From: Candidatus Dormiibacterota bacterium
Lineage (GTDB): Bacteria > Chloroflexota > Dormibacteria > Aeolococcales > Aeolococcaceae
DNA length: 14,746 nucleotides
Assembly (NCBI GenBank): GCA_019234035.1
Contig: JAFALX010000021.1
Span: 1 to 14,746 of the forward strand
Direction of reading: 5' to 3'
Shown here: positions 13,702 through 14,746 of the stretch, one piece after another
How positions within the stretch are numbered: the first letter of the stretch is position 1
Layout: each line of letters starts with the position of its first letter
Notes under the pieces: generated by a model
What the model was told of the DNA's origin: nothing
Database searches by the model: none
Seen by the model: only the letters and a program-made list of their open reading frames with translations
Translations under genes and position numbers: made by a program

Positions 13702-13998
13702 GTGGCACACATCAGAGGCTCGCTTCGGGTTCTGACCTGGGACCGCGGCACGCGCGGTGACGCGGCGCTGCTCGGGACGACCCGCTCCGCGCTGTCCGCC
13801 GCACTCGGTGACGCCGCCGACGACCTGAGCCTGCGCATCCACGAGGGCCTGGTCGCGATCCGCGGTGAGGTCGAGCAGATGGCCGACATCCACACGTACG
13901 AGGCGATCGTGCGCGCGGTCCCGGGTGTGGTCGACGTCGACAACCTGCTGCGCCTGCGCCTGACCGCGCGCATTCGCCCGCGGGTCCTCTCCGCCTGA
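13702..13998 (+). CDS. BON-domain-like small protein
   Basis: A 98-residue product resembling a single BON domain (bacterial OsmY and nodulation), a phospholipid- or ligand-binding module of about 60 residues. The C-terminal half shows the pattern: an amphipathic helix (23-40), then DLSLRIHEGLVAIRGEVEQM (41-60) with the G-x-V-x-L/I-x-G-x-V strand pair, a helix (61-73) and VPGVVDVDNLLRLRL (73-87) with the typical V-x-G-V-x-x-V-x-N core. There is no signal peptide, which is unusual for OsmY-type periplasmic BON proteins but common for cytosolic actinobacterial ones. The GTG at 13702 has GGGAGGT 7 nt upstream. A GTG at 13675 would include that site inside the gene, so I reject it. Partners and ligand are unknown. 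The ligase gene follows 37 bp later. Confidence 0.75.
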   Translation: MAHIRGSLRVLTWDRGTRGDAALLGTTRSALSAALGDAADDLSLRIHEGLVAIRGEVEQMADIHTYEAIVRAVPGVVDVDNLLRLRLTARIRPRVLSA

Positions 13999-14021
13999 CA
14001 CTCACCCGCACGTCAAATCGC

Positions 14022-14027
14022 TAGCCT
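14022..14027 (+). promoter_or_regulatory. Candidate -10 element for a leaderless ligC mRNA
   Basis: TAGCCT (TANNNT) lies 8 nt before the ATG at 14036, the same geometry as before uppP. A TTGACA-like CTGACA (13995-14000) overlaps the BON stop codon, but at 21 bp it is too far for a standard promoter. No Shine-Dalgarno is seen. Confidence 0.35.
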
Positions 14028-14035
14028 GGCAGCCG

Positions 14036-14746
14036 ATGATGCTGCCGGTGGCGCCGCCGCTGGAGCCGATGCTGGCCAAGGCGGAGGCCGCGATCCCGCG
14101 TGAGGGCGATTGGCTCTACGAGCCCAAGTGGGACGGCTTCCGCGCGCTGATCTTTCGTGACGGCGACACGCTGCGCATCGACAGCCGCAACGCCCTGCCG
14201 CTGCTTCGCTACTTCCCGGAGCTGGCCGAGCCGCTGCAGCAGGCCCTGCCGGCCCGCTGCGTCGTCGACGGCGAGATCGTCATCGCCACGCCCAACGGCC
14301 TCGACTTCGACGCGTTGCAGATGCGCATGCATCCCGCGGCCTCGCGCGTGAAGATGCTGGCCGCGAAGAACCCGGCGTCGGTCGTGCTGTTCGACCTGCT
14401 CGCGCTCGACGACGCCGACCTGCGGCCGCGACCGCTGCAGGAGCGCCGCGCCTTGCTGCTGCAGTCGGTGGACGCGACCACCCAGATCGGCATCACCCCG
14501 CAGACGGCGTCACCCGAGGAGGCGACACACTGGTTCGAACGCTATGAGGGCGCGGGGCTGGACGGCGTCGTCGCCAAGCGTGCCGGTGGCGACTACCGCC
14601 ATGGCGAGCGGCGCTGGGTGAAGGTGAAGCACCTGCGCACAGCGGACTGCGTCGTCGGCGGCTTTCGCCCGCTCACCAAGGGTGTGGGAGTCGGCTCGCT
14701 GCTCCTCGGTCTGTACGACGACGGCATCCTGCACCACGTCGGGCAC
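14036..14746 (+). CDS. ligC: ATP-dependent DNA ligase, LigC type, cut by the right edge
   Basis: Seals nicks in duplex DNA by way of an enzyme-AMP intermediate; actinobacterial LigC is a small repair ligase separate from the NAD-dependent replicative LigA. The 237 codons present cover the adenylation domain and the first strands of the OB domain: motif I EPKWDGFR (29-36) with nucleotidyl Lys31, SRNALPLLRYFPEL (50-63), motif III VVDGEIVI (76-83), motif IIIa-like VVLFDLLAL (116-124), motif IV EGAGLDGVVAKR (171-182) and motif V WVKVKH (194-199). After that GGFRPLTKGVGVGSLLLGLY begins the OB fold. The N-terminus PVAPPLEPMLAK matches mycobacterial LigC closely, and no polymerase or nuclease domain precedes it, arguing against LigD. 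The start is either of two adjacent ATGs (14036, 14039). The end is beyond the window, so fusion to further domains cannot be excluded. Confidence 0.9.
   Translation, partial: MMLPVAPPLEPMLAKAEAAIPREGDWLYEPKWDGFRALIFRDGDTLRIDSRNALPLLRYFPELAEPLQQALPARCVVDGEIVIATPNGLDFDALQMRMHPAASRVKMLAAKNPASVVLFDLLALDDADLRPRPLQERRALLLQSVDATTQIGITPQTASPEEATHWFERYEGAGLDGVVAKRAGGDYRHGERRWVKVKHLRTADCVVGGFRPLTKGVGVGSLLLGLYDDGILHHVGH

Noticed and set aside
13995..14027. A standard sigma-70 promoter CTGACA...TAGCCT for ligC.
   Set aside because: The 21-bp spacing is too long; only the -10-like box is kept, at low confidence.
1..14746. CRISPR array or insertion sequence.
   Set aside because: I saw no regularly spaced repeats, transposase frame or terminal inverted repeats with target duplications on either strand.

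Overview
The window reads as a GC-rich bacterial chromosome segment (hand-counted 60-base rows of ordinary genes run from about 62 to 80 percent GC). It is most consistent with a deep-branching actinobacterium. The reasons are an OpcA-type G6PDH assembly protein next to zwf, a LigC-type ATP-dependent DNA ligase very like the mycobacterial one, a Gram-positive/actinobacterial type LexA box candidate, many GTG starts, and -10-like elements placed just before start codons as in leaderless actinobacterial mRNAs. Thermoleophilia or a related lineage is a guess, not a proof.

Left part (1-11646): sugar-phosphate metabolism, almost all on the minus strand. A tightly packed run reads right to left: tkt (transketolase), tal-pgi (fused transaldolase/glucose-6-phosphate isomerase), gnd (6-phosphogluconate dehydrogenase, short NAD-type), zwf (glucose-6-phosphate dehydrogenase), opcA and pgl (6-phosphogluconolactonase). 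Junctions range from an 8-bp overlap to a 10-bp gap. This is a near-complete pentose phosphate pathway in one apparent transcript: the oxidative branch (zwf, pgl, gnd), the carbon rearrangements (tkt, tal) and the link to glycolysis (pgi). A cytosolic orphan histidine kinase (1794-2543, plus strand) lies convergent to pgl. Divergent from the kinase are rpe (ribulose-phosphate 3-epimerase) and the start of an alpha-glucan phosphorylase gene that runs off the left edge, so glycogen breakdown is physically coupled to the same pathway. Ribose-5-phosphate isomerase is not in the window.

Middle (11647-12356): a 225-bp divergent intergenic region holds a nested hairpin in the tkt leader. It also holds, just before a small HNH-nuclease-like gene, a LexA-type SOS box candidate enclosed by a long inverted repeat that includes the start codon. 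The HNH gene has lower GC (220 of 360 bases counted, 61 percent), and its stop codon lies inside a tRNA-Arg(ACG) gene. This is the most accessory-looking part of the window.

Right part (12444-14746), all plus strand: uppP (undecaprenyl-diphosphatase), a 70-residue two-helix membrane protein, a BON-domain-like protein, and the 5' part of a LigC-type ATP-dependent DNA ligase that runs off the right edge. I see no CRISPR array, insertion sequence or intact phage module. The best candidates for something undescribed are the HNH/SOS-box/tRNA arrangement and the tandem duplication at the tal-pgi/gnd junction.
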